Source: Onthophagus taurus
Lineage: Eukaryota > Arthropoda > Insecta > Coleoptera > Scarabaeidae
DNA length: 64,000 nt
Reading direction: 5' to 3'
Assembly: GCF_036711975.1 (NCBI RefSeq)
Contig: NC_091966.1
Location: 14,515,501-14,579,500 of the forward strand
Positions 1 to 11,039 of this stretch are shown one piece after another. The notes under the pieces were generated by a model. That model was not told the DNA's origin and ran no database searches. It saw nothing but the letters and a program-made list of their open reading frames with translations. The translations under genes and the position numbers were made by a program. Each line of letters begins with the position of its first letter. Positions within the stretch are counted from its first letter, which is position 1.

Positions 1-229
1 TGGAAAAACCACTACTCCTGGGCGATAACTTGATAGTGTAGAGTTCAATCGAACCTAGAAGATATTACTGTACACGATGGTGATTACTCTACACAGGATG
101 CGATAATTAACAGATTCATTGATAACAAAATTGATTAACACATATTACAACGCCTCGGCTGCAAGCGACTACTAAATTTAATAGCACATATTGTAGCACC
201 TGGACCCTAAACGCTTTCAACAAAACTTA

Positions 230-1720
230 ATAATAATAGTAATATATATTTATTTCCATAAATGCCTGCATGGAAAGCGTCACATAAAAGAAAAACATTG
301 TATGTTGTAAAGTTCTACAATTTTTCACAAAAAAAATCATTTACCGTATATAAATTTTTTCTTAACAGATATTCTTTTATGTATTTTTTGAGATAAATAG
401 TCGGTTTCGTTTTTAAATCATCTGGTATATATATGATTGTACACCTTAAAACAAAAATAAATTTTGCACGCTTTTGTATTCTATTATACTGGCTTTTCGG
501 TGCCACGAATGTTTCTGCTCGTATTTCGAGAAGAATGAATTTATTTTTCACAAATATAACAGTTTCTAAAATTAATAAAGATGGTAATGTTAAGATTTTG
601 TAATGCTCGAATATAGGTTTACATGAATCTCTGGGTTTCAGTCCAAAGACTGCTCTGAGACACTTTTTCTGAGCTATAAACACGCGATCAAAGTCTTTCG
701 AGTAGGCCCAGAATATCACGCCATATCTCAGACGCGACTCTACACATGCGTAATATGCACTTAGAGCCACACTTACACTCACCAATCGCGAAATAGTCGC
801 ATAACACGTTTTATTTATCATCAAGGAAAGATCTTTGATATGTTGTTTCATGATAGGTGCTGATCAATCTTAACTCCCAGAAACACAACCTCTTCCTTGC
901 AGGCAAGTTTCGTATCATTGAATGTGAGATCTAATTCAGTTTTTTTTGTAGTAATTCCTGTTGTCATAACGTTTGTTTTGTGTAAATTTAGTTGTAAGTT
1001 GTTATTTGAAAACCAATTTTGCAGTTTACTTAGGTTAAGCTGTACCAATTCTGACATTTGTTGCTCGGTTTTTGTGGTTAATACTACAGTTGAATCATCC
1101 GCAAAAAGGATAAGTAAATCATCTATAACTTCTGGAAGATCATTAATATATAAGATAAAAAGGAAAGGTCCCAATATTGATCCTTGTGGGACATCTAGTT
1201 GAACCTTCGTCCAGTTTGAAGTGATGAGACCACTCGCTGTTCTCTTGCTGACATCGTATCTGTCAGCAAGAGAACTAAACCATTCCAATGGAATTCCCCT
1301 TATCCCTATAGCCTCTAACTTCTGCAATAGGATGTCATGGTGGACACTGTCGAATGCTTTTGTGAGATCCATCATTATACAACTGGTAATATCATTGTTA
1401 TTAATTCCAGATTGAATTAAATATTATATAATAATTATTGAATCTAATAATTGAAAAATTGCTCTTGTTACAGATCTGCCTTTTATATAACCTTTCTGTG
1501 TCTGGTTCAGTATTTGGTACTTGATAACCTTTGCAATGTTCGGAATTAGAGCAATTGGCCGGTAATTTGTAAAATCTGATTTATTTCCTTTCTTACAAAT
1601 TGGCCTTACGATAGTTTTTTTTCAGATTCATCGGAAATGTTGCTGTATTGAAGGAGCAGTTGATGACGCTACTCAAAGGTTCTGCAATTTACTGTGCAAA
1701 AATTCATTTGTTTATTGTTT
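230..1720 (-). mobile_element. CR1/jockey-like non-LTR retrotransposon, 3' portion of the reverse transcriptase ORF
   Basis: On the minus strand, 1375 to 848 encodes the RT core: a DLTKAFDSVHH motif, QGSILGPFLF, and the catalytic box as FADDS. The reading continues from 851 to 315 with the thumb and C-terminal tail (RLRYGVIFWAYS; a final region rich in Lys and Tyr). Upstream, about 1680-1490, degenerate frames still show NYRPIALIP and QKGYIKGRS, which precede the palm in this class. The two long ORFs overlap at the sequence TCATGA near 849, which looks like loss of one base. The 3' end is an AT-rich tract with ATT/ATA repeats near 225-255, as expected for a non-LTR tail. No RNase H is seen, which fits CR1/jockey rather than R1 or LOA. 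Fewer breaks than any other element here suggests a relatively young insertion. The exact clade is an inference. Confidence 0.8.
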
Positions 1721-2040
1721 AGACATGGTTAGTTGTCCCACTGTTTTTATATTTCCTTATGTTTTTTGAGTTTTTTTGTAAATCGATTCTCAAAAACGAT
1801 TTATCCTTACCTCTGAAGGCCACAATAAAGATTTTATTGCTTCATCTTGGTATGCTACTAGTACAGATAATTTAAAGGACGAATATTCATCTGGCCTTTT
1901 GGATTAAAGTTTTTGGCATTTTGCATTATTTGCACTACGATAGTCTATAATCTGGGTTTCCGTTCCGACATACTGGATCGTTCCTTTTAGTGCGACATCA
2001 GACGCCGTTCCACGAGTTATATTAGGGCAAAGAACATCTG

Positions 2041-3350
2041 GTTTTGTTAGAAGCCGAGGTTGCTTATGACCGAGGCTCTTCAATTAATACCATATCAAAC
2101 CAAAACTGTTTTGTGACCATTTGTGACACCTTGCTGGAAGGCGATCACGATTAAACTGGGGGCATAGAATCCCGAAAGCCAAGGTACCATACCGATACTA
2201 AATTTAACAGCACATATAGCAATACCTAATCCGAGAGCGGTTTCGGTTAAATTAAAGGCGAAGAATCTCTGACGTAATTAAGCATATGGAATATGTTCAA
2301 GTGATTATTCGAATAAAGATGACAAGCGAAAACTATCGATAAAACTGACAAATACGTTTGGCGGCAAAAACTTAGACGAGTAACAAAAGGCAGAATTGGG
2401 TCTAAGAATTAGTAGAACTAATCGTTTGTTATTGCCATAAACACCCTTTAGTACAAAAATAGTCATGAATAATCATGTGTCCCTGAATATATACCCATTT
2501 TGTTCTCGCACAAAATTATGTAGAACACAAAGAGCTTTGACAATTAAAATTCCAAATTCTTTTTTAACGCCTAGGAGTTGATGTGGAATGCGCCATTTAC
2601 TTACTAGTACTTCAAAAGTATATTCAATTCAGCTGTAAGCATATAATAGTCGGTAATTGAATGTTCTCTTGATATCTTCTGACAGAAAAGAAAACGGATA
2701 ACATTGATTAACCATTTTCGTTGATTGGACTTATAAGTCTAACATAAAAACAGAATCTTTGAAAATAGAAAAATCATCAGTTTGACACCGATGCAATTTT
2801 GAAAATTTCAATTTCAACGTTCCGCCATTTTATTCCACTTAACGGCCAAAAGCTCCTTCGAATAAACTTAAGCCGAAGATCATTGAGTTTATTAGATTAA
2901 GTCGCAATCGCTTCTGGCCAGGGTTCTACAACTAATACCATATCAAACCAAAACTGGACAAGATATTGCAACACCTTTCTGCAAGCGATCTCGATTAAAC
3001 TTACGGTGTGTATGACTTCACCTGATCAAGGTCGCTTCCGCTCGACGACCTGCAATTCATACTACACAGATACTTTATTTAACAGCACATATTGTAGCAT
3101 CTAAGCCACAAGTGATTTCGATTAAATTAAGGGCGAAGTATCTCTGACCTTGTTAATTAAGCCGAGGTCGCTTGCGATCGAGGCTCTTCAATGTATTTCA
3201 CATCAACCCAAAACTGCTTAATACATTACAGCAGGAAAACCATAAGCATCCTTGACTAAGCTTTAGGTGAAGAACGTCTGACTTTGTTAGATTAAGCTAA
3301 GATAACCTACCGCCGAAGCCCTTCAAGTAATATCTTATCAACCCAAAACT
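2041..3350. repeat. Decayed interspersed/tandem repeat family
   Basis: Several short blocks recur in changed order and spacing. A block reading CATATCAAACCAAAACTG or close variants occurs near 2093, 2940, 3195 and 3330. A block like GCAAGCGATCTCGATTAAA occurs near 2139, 2231, 2985 and 3107. AGCCGAGGTCGCTTGCGA-like blocks occur near 2051, 3160 and (weaker) 3300. TTTAACAGCACATATTGTAGC-like blocks occur near 2205 and 3080, and again near 180 at the left edge. Together they suggest a satellite-like or nested repeat of a few hundred bases that has decayed. No coding capacity is visible. Confidence 0.55.
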
Positions 3351-6039
3351 GATTAGTGTAATTAGTTAAGAATTAGTTACTAGAATATACTTATAGTATT
3401 GACATATTTGTTAACTCACATAACACCGCTAATAAAAAAGAAATACAACCATATAAGTACTTGCACGGCCGGTACTAATTGAAGTAAAACAAGAACAACT
3501 ATTTTGTACAATCGAAATACAACAATATTCGAACGACAAACATTTATATGGAATAAATAAACAATGGCTCTAGAATTGCATATGTTTCAACCAAACGCTG
3601 AAATTTTAATTTAGCTTGATTATGGCACCCAAACATATCTGCAAGGCTTTACTCTGAATGACTTTTACTCATATTTTAATAGAATTTCTCTCGCTTTGTC
3701 ATTATCATTAATTGAGATTAAAATTTCTGTATTTCTTATCACTATTCTGTAATTCTAGAAGGCTATGTTTTTGCACTAGAAAAGTTTCTTATTTCTTGTG
3801 TTCAGTGTAATAAGATTCCGAATAATAATCTGATATCCATTATTTATTGAATTATTTATAATTATCACATTATTTATCTGATCTAAAACATCGAGATATG
3901 CTTATATAATCATTTACTACCAACATAATCTCATAATCCTTAAAAAATAACTTTATAACTCTAGTAATGGCAATCACCTTTGTACACCAATTACGATCCA
4001 AATGTTAGCGTCCGATGTCTTTTATTTGAACTGAGGAAGACTATAAACTGAAAGATTAATATGTTGTTTTAATTCTGTCAGATATGGATCTGGTCGATTG
4101 GAACTAGCCGGTTTCATATTCACGTTCAAATCATGTTTTTCGATCTGTGAGGATTGCAGATACTTGTCTGTTCCCACATTGATCGAAAACTCTCAAAGTA
4201 GTTAGGTTGCGTTTACTTGGACTAGGTTATGAATAATAATGAAGATTCTATTGTATACAGATTAATCGACAGATATCAGTCTTTATGTGGTGCTAATGTT
4301 ATCAGTATATGCGCGAATTTCCTCAGTATTTTCATCAATGTTATGAAATTACATAGAATGTAACAAATATTAGATTATCAAAATTTCTTAACAGATTGAA
4401 CTTTTAATTTATACTGACATGTATGAGATTCTAAGCTCTAAACTGACTATCCTACGTAAATACAATTAGAACCTTTAATAGAGTACACACCAAGTTAATT
4501 ACAAAATTAATCTTAAAATCTCTTAAAATAGTGTTACTATTAGAGAACCGTTGCATTCTGTATTAGTTAGTTCTACTTTTAGTTCAATTAAAATATATAA
4601 CAATCTAGCAGTGAATAGCAAGTAAAATTAGAACTAACACTACAATTAGAACTACAAACATTCGGGTTTAGCCCTACGTCTCTTAAGACGGCTAAACCCG
4701 AATGTTTTTAGGTCTAGAGTTACTTTTTCTTTTCGTTCAATAAAAATATACAGCAATCTAGCCTTAGTTATGCATCGTATAGTATAGACAACTTGGGAAT
4801 ACCACGAGTTTATTAAATAAACTGATATATTAAATAGATAATATTAATAGTATGACTTAAAAATATTTTGTAAGTTATATTGAGGTTTTACTGTAGTTTG
4901 AACAAAATAATTCGGAAGTAAGAGTAAACTAATATCGATTACCAATATCCCAGGTAATCTTCCTACTATAAATGAAAATATGCTACTAAAATGGAAATTT
5001 TGATGATACAGATCTGGTTAAATTGATTTTGAAAGAGAACCTGAAATGAACCAATGAACATTTTTTGACGGACTTAAGTCTGGTGCTAAATATTAAGCTG
5101 ATTAACAATTTTATTATTTTGGAATATTGAATAAGTTAAGAAGATAAGATTTCCTTCTAATTCTCCAATATTAATCCATTTTAATTCCATTGAACTTACT
5201 TTGGCTTCCTTAAGAAATACTAATTTACAGTCTCTTTCAATGGAAATCTTTCAAGAATATTATTATTTTAAAAATAAAAATTGAAAAATAACACATTAAA
5301 AAAATTATATCAGAAAAAAAGTTTTTTTTGATGATGACGATTAGCAGACGACAAAATAAAATGTACTTTGAAAATGAAATATAATATTAAATTTTAATTT
5401 AACAACGTATGTATTCATCGCGTATAAATGCATTTAATAAAATATATCCACGTAATGAAATGTGGATTAAATTAAAAAAATATATTAGGAAGTTGTTCAT
5501 CAATCAAGCAGTGTTGTCGTATCATGCATATATTAAACAGAAAAACACGATCGTAGTGCGAATATAGCATATTTACACACATAATTTACATAATACTCTA
5601 ATCGCATTTCGAAACGAACGTTACAAAATTCGAAATAAAACTATATTTGCAAGGGTTGTGTAAACCGTGCACTGTTTGTGTTGCATACTAAAATTGAATT
5701 ATAACTTTTGTCATATATTTTAAAATGTTCGCATCGGATTGGTAATGTTTTATAAATAACGCCATACAAAATAAAGCAACTTCATCAATCGAATAGAAAC
5801 ACGATCCATTTTTTAAATCATACAAACCGATTTTTTAATTCGTTATCTGAACCTGTTTATAAATGCATAATGCATCACGGTAATGCATCAAAATGTTACG
5901 TTTACAGGAACTGTTCGTATTTTTGCCGTTGTTTCGGTTGTAAAATAAAAATATTCTTTGTTAAAACATGCTCGAAACTCGTTGTAGGTTTTATGTTGTG
6001 TTCATATTTATAATACATGGAAGAAACTAGTAATTTTCA
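3351..6039. other. AT-rich stretch without a recognised gene
   Basis: No ORF of coding quality and no recognisable protein motif on either strand. The only clear structures are the hairpin at 4656-4707 and AT-rich homopolymer runs. About 5490-6000 is somewhat less repetitive than the flanks, but I see nothing specific in it. Confidence 0.5.
4656..4707. repeat. Perfect 18-bp inverted repeat with hairpin loop
   Basis: The arm at 4656-4673 (AAACATTCGGGTTTAGCC) is matched exactly by its reverse complement at 4690-4707, with a 16-base loop that itself contains CGTCT/AGACG pairing. Upstream is a run of AGAACTAACACTA-like words. A related single arm, with ACTAGAACTAACACTAGAAAC followed by TTCGGGTTAAGCC, occurs at about 47707-47750. 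This looks like the end or remnant of a small foldback element. Confidence 0.6.
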
Positions 6040-6207
6040 ATGGCTTCACGTAGCGCCTTATTGAGTTACGATGAGAATAAACTCAAAGGAATAACGCTTC
6101 AAAGAGATGGATATAAAAGGCGTGCGCCGTCTTATATACACGATTTAGATACCTCTCATATTAAAGATTTTAATATAACAAAGGATGGCGTTAAGGATTA
6201 TCTTTAA
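6040..6207 (+). CDS. Small hypothetical ORF (55 aa), uncertain
   Basis: An uninterrupted frame of 55 codons starts at ATG 6040 and ends in TAA at 6205. It begins MASRSALLSYDENKL, is rich in charged residues (Lys, Arg, Asp) and lacks a signal peptide or membrane segment. Its local composition is less AT-biased than the flanks. I do not recognise the product. It could be the 5' part of a spliced gene, a transposon ORF fragment, or chance. There is no neighbouring gene to support it. Confidence 0.25.
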   Translation: MASRSALLSYDENKLKGITLQRDGYKRRAPSYIHDLDTSHIKDFNITKDGVKDYL

Positions 6208-7335
6208 AATATTATTACATTTTTTTGTCTAATTAATTATGAATAATAATAAAATATATTTAACGTTTCGCTAGTGGTATATTTTTCATTGTAGGTACAA
6301 ACATAACAAATTGAAGTGAGCCGACGTCAACTTTTCAGCTCAGCTGACAAAGCCCATAAAATATTTCTGCTGCAATTACCCAAAGCAAGATAAATACGCA
6401 ACACGATTTTTCATAATACAGATCCAACCTCTATTTTCAGTCTTGGCAGTATCTTTTCTCTAAAAGTAAAACTTTTAAAACGTTTGTTTATTTATAGGTG
6501 ATAAAATTAGGGCGTTACTTAAATAGTTTCCAATATTCAATATCGTACTTCGTCTTCGTATTTAATCAATATTCCAAAATACTTCGTACTATGCAATATC
6601 GGAAATTGCATTTCGCCTAAGCTAATAGACCTGCCGAGAGAGCTTCTGGTTAATAATGTACAAGAACTGCAAAATCGAGTAGTGCGGTTGGCGTTATAAA
6701 AATATTCTCTTAACTATTAAAACAATTTAAAAGTTAGGTACACTTTTAGTGCTAGGTAAGAGTAAAAATTTAAATTAATTCCGAAGATTTTTTCACCTGT
6801 CAACCAACCCAAATTGTGTATATAATTATTACTAAAGTCTGCATATTTTACTTACATTTACTATTTTAATTAAAAACGAAATTGTGGTAATTATAAATAT
6901 AAATATATTAATAAATGCTATTACCCTAACAGTAAAGATGATAAGTCTATATGGTGGTTTATTTGTACTAATACGTTTGTCAATTCTTGTGGAACTCCCA
7001 AAACAATTACAGTATTACCAGTCGAATTACTGGGTATTATGGAAAAAAAGATTTACTGTAAGAGAAAAGATAAACAAAATATATTCAACACTGTATTTAT
7101 CGTTAATTACACTAGTCTACAAAAAAAATCATAAAATGTACATTTGACGCCACTGTATTTTTCTTATGTAGTTTGGTTCCCTAGACCCAAAAATCACATT
7201 TAAAATTTTTACGTTTTGGAGCTATGATGTTTTTTTCTTTAGGGGTAAGTTAACTATTTCCAGCATATCTCGAGTTAGATATGACCGATCTGGTCGTGCT
7301 ATTCATCAAATTAAAGAGTATTGTATAGCCAATAA

Positions 7336-8170
7336 ATGTTAAACTTTTTCCAATCGTTAGAGAGTCTCAGAAAAATTCTTTTTTACCTTCTACGTAAAAA
7401 ACTTCCCATCCCCAACTGCCCTGATTTATCTCAGTCCCAAAGTTCCACTATATCTCAGTCTTTAAGTACTGATACGTCTGACTTCCAAAGTGATTTAACT
7501 GAATGTCAAGGACAGGTTGGACAGCATCTTCTAACACAGAAAGAACTGAATGATTGAGTGTTAAAGTAAGATATTACAGAGATCGTGATAGGCCTGGCAA
7601 AGTATTATACGGCAATTGGTAACATATGCTTTTGCAAAGACATTCTCGGTTTGTTCCAGGAGCTTGGCCAGCCTTATAATGCACACGAGTGGCGGTTATT
7701 TATTGATAGCAATAAAAGTAGTTTGAAAGCAGTTCTCTTGCATAATGGAAATGAAACCATTAATTCCGATCGCGCATGCTGTAAATACGAAAGAATCGTA
7801 CGAAACAATGGTTAAAATATTAAAATTTCTTAATTACGAAGACCATGAATGGAAAGTTTGTGCCGATTTAAAAGTCACAGGCATGTTGTGTGGTTTACAA
7901 AGCGGCTACACGAAATATTGTTGTTTCCTTTGTCTTTGGGACAGCAGTGCAAAGGAACACCATTATAAGAGGAAGTAATGGCTTGAAAAAAAAAGCCACA
8001 CCCTGGGCCTACAACATTAAATATTTGCCTCTTATTAAAAAAGAAAATAACATTGAGCGGCGTTATCAGGGGATTTGGGATGAAAGAATGATAGAAGACT
8101 ATATCTGGTTCTTCATAAGAGAGACGGATTTTCAAAGGAACAGAAGGCAAAATGAGGGGCAAAGTTATTT
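7336..8170 (+). pseudogene. Broken copy of a repeated insect protein family, probably of selfish-element origin
   Basis: Three pieces in different frames belong to one protein type as I recall it from many invertebrate genomes. First, 7336-7557 ends in LLTQKELND. Second, 7585-7780 carries GQPYNAHEWRLFID and SLKAVLLHNGN. Third, 7750-7978 carries PIAHAVNTKESYE, CADLKVTGML and SGYTKYCCFLCLWDS. A middle section appears to be missing around 7557-7585, and the frame shifts near 7755 and 7978. After that, 7980-8170 continues in weak frames. The family has no firmly known function; the CxxCLWDS part suggests a metal-binding motif. This copy cannot make a full protein. Confidence 0.6.
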
Positions 8171-8174
8171 CTAA

Positions 8175-10600
8175 GACTTGTGCATACTATTTTATTAATA
8201 ACTAAATGTTACAATCAAAATAAACTGAATGAATCACTGTATTTCGTGCTTTTTGAGAAAAATTACACATATTGAGATCAATTGCATTTAAAAGATCTTC
8301 GGATTTCGCAGAATTCATTCGAAGATTAAGGCAACCTCTTCTACATTCATTCATCTTCAGTTATCATTAGTTAACTGCCCAGTTCTTCTCTAACCATTCT
8401 TCAATATCTTGATATCTGTAAAGGTTGCTTCTCGATTTTATAGCATCTTGTTCAGCTCCGCAATTAAGAACTCGGCTTCTAAATCCTATTGAGCACCTTC
8501 TTCATTGTTATTTAATGATGGCCACGACTTCTCCCATGATATTATTATTATTGTCTCAGACAATTCCAAACCTCAGTTACAGTAAAAACGATATCCTTTA
8601 AGATCTTTTTTTTAACGTATTAGTGACATCATTATCTCACAAAAGTGCGTCTACCACGATTTTTTTTTGTAATTAATCTTTTTCATTTGGATCATATTCT
8701 GATCCATGAGTTGGAGCAGCGGTGTACCATTAGACAGACACAAAATATTTGTATTGGACCGCTATATACCAAAATTATCATTTGGCCCACGTACAGGTGT
8801 TTATGTGTACCCTTAGCAGTAGCTCAAAGCATGGTGATACCTTTCTGCATGGTGATACTGGCTATTGTCTAAAAACGAATATTTTGTTTGGTAAAACTTT
8901 CCAGGACAATACACTTTCCTCAACATTGTAGACTTAATCGGGAGTTAAATTGAAATCATGTACCAGAAAATGGCTGTCTTCAAAATGGACTTGTTCCCAC
9001 ATGCATTGGTCATTTATGTTTGACGATTTTATTGATATCGTTGAAGTTGTGAAAATCATTGATTTGATATCACACTCGTTTAAAATCCCAAAGAAAATTC
9101 TTTATAGAAACCTTTTTCCCACACAGAGTAAATGAGGTAGAATTTCTCAAAGGTGTTTTGCCATGATCTTTCTAACTTGGGGATCTTCACGTCATAGATC
9201 GCATGTCTTGTTGGCATATTTACGAAAAGCATATATAAATTACTACAAGAGCTTCCCTCTTGGCTGTGGAGGAATCCGTTGTGTTGCTGCCAACAAATAG
9301 GAGTAAACATTGCTTGAAATATTTTTACGATATACCTATTAAAACGAACGTATAATTCAATACAAGCTGTTATATTAAGTTTCAAAATAATGTTACTATA
9401 ATATTTCCATGTGAGGGGTAGAGAGTGATTATAAGAGTGATCTTTTAATTATACTCTATCGTTCTTTCATTAGATACCGAAAATGGACTTTGGGAGTAAT
9501 TTTTCATTGGACTGGCATTTCCATAATTGCTGATAGCCTTATTAGTACACCGAAACGAGGTGGATCATTGTGCGAAAGACCCAGAAATTCACAATTACCA
9601 ATCAAGCGCAAAAAATACATATACTATTTTCATAAACGACATAATATGTGATAACCTTGGTCACTTGCCGATATAGCAATGAGCAGCCGTGGAAGTCAAC
9701 GATCCATTTCCACATCGTAAGAGAGATTGTGTAAGGGAGAAGTGAAGAGTGCGACGTTGCCAGATCGTTGGTGTAAGCTCAGGACTTATGGTAGCGTGTA
9801 ATGTGAAAGTGTCAAGTACCCTACACATTATTAGTAATTTTTTATCTCTAAGACCTACTGATAGCATTTGCAACACTAAGACTGATTAATTCCCTCACCT
9901 ATGAAGCAAACCAGTTCAAAATTAGTTTCGAAATTAGTTCTTAAAAAGCTTCGCATCAATAATAATCAACAAAATATAGTTTCAGATTTAAAAATCTAGG
10001 ACTGAAAGGATTAAATTTCAGTGTCAATTTTTTATACAATATAATTTCTTTGTTTGGCATTGATTAAATACGATTTTGATTATTTGCTCTTGTTCTTTCT
10101 TTCTCTTTCTAGTCGTTATGTCATTATTGAAAATAGTGATCATTAGCAACTTGTGCCGTCAGTACTCCCATTGACTTCGGTTTCGGGTTTTCTGGTACTA
10201 TCAACCTCTCCATAGGAATTCATCTCTTCGTGTAATATGTCCAAAAAAGGATAGTCAGATAGTCGGATAGTCAGGATAGTCGCAAGACAGAAAGAAGATA
10301 GTTTATTTTGGATGTACAATCTAAGGACAAATTGGTTCGAACTGCGCGCTGCCCACGGAATTCAAAGCATGCACCTCCAGCACCAGATTTCAAACGCATC
10401 AAATCTCTTTCTGTCTGCTGCTTTCAACGGACGTTCCAACCCTACATCGGAAGATGGAGAAGATCAATGATTGAACAAACCCCATTTTAGGACTTTTTCT
10501 AATAGAACAGACTTTCCAGATCTTAGATAGATAGTCTCATTTCATTTTTAGAGAGTCCTAGTCTTCTTCGGAGCCTAAGTACAGGATCTGGTGTACGATT
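8175..10600. other. Gene-free stretch, possibly old transposon debris
   Basis: Only short frames with stops are present. Parts of 8640-9390 have protein-like runs in broken frames, but I cannot assign them. No RNA gene or clear repeat was seen. Confidence 0.4.
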
Positions 10601-10639
10601 TAAAATCTGTGTAGAGCATCCATCAGTTGCAGAACATCA

Positions 10640-11000
10640 AAACAATAGATAATTATAATTTTGGGTTTTTCTACGTTAATCTTAAGGTCACCTTTATTAT
10701 TCTTAGTCTGAACTCGGTTTAGAAGATTCGCCATTTTCTCTTCTGATGCATCTGTCAAAGTTAAACCGTATACATATCTCAGGTTTTTAATCTTCTTGCC
10801 CGCAATTGAGATCCCTCCAATCTATTCATCCATTGCCGTTCTCATTATGTATTCTCCATAGATGATAAAGAGATCTGGAGAGAGTATATATCCCTGGCGA
10901 ACACCAATACCAGTACTAAAGGGCAAAGAATGTCGGTTCTTTATTCTCACTGTGGCCATGTTGTTGTCGTAGAAGTTTCTTATGAATATAATTAGACGTT
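10640..11000 (-). pseudogene. RTE-like reverse transcriptase fragment, dead
   Basis: Reading the minus strand from about 10985 to 10660 gives one frame with typical RT blocks: NNMATVRIKNRHSLPF, then TGIGVRQGYILSPDLF (the GVRQG..LSP box), then GKKIKNLRY. The catalytic aspartates are lost: the expected YADD position reads YVYG. A stop interrupts the frame near 10826. The ordering and motif wording resemble RTE/BovB-type non-LTR elements. It is clearly inactive. Confidence 0.7.
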
Positions 11001-11039
11001 TAGGAGTTAACTTTCGCGCACCAAACGTTTGCCCTTAAC

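Noticed and set aside
897..1202. Plus-strand ORF opposite the CR1-like element
   Set aside because: It is the antisense of the RT palm region; the minus strand has the conserved motifs.
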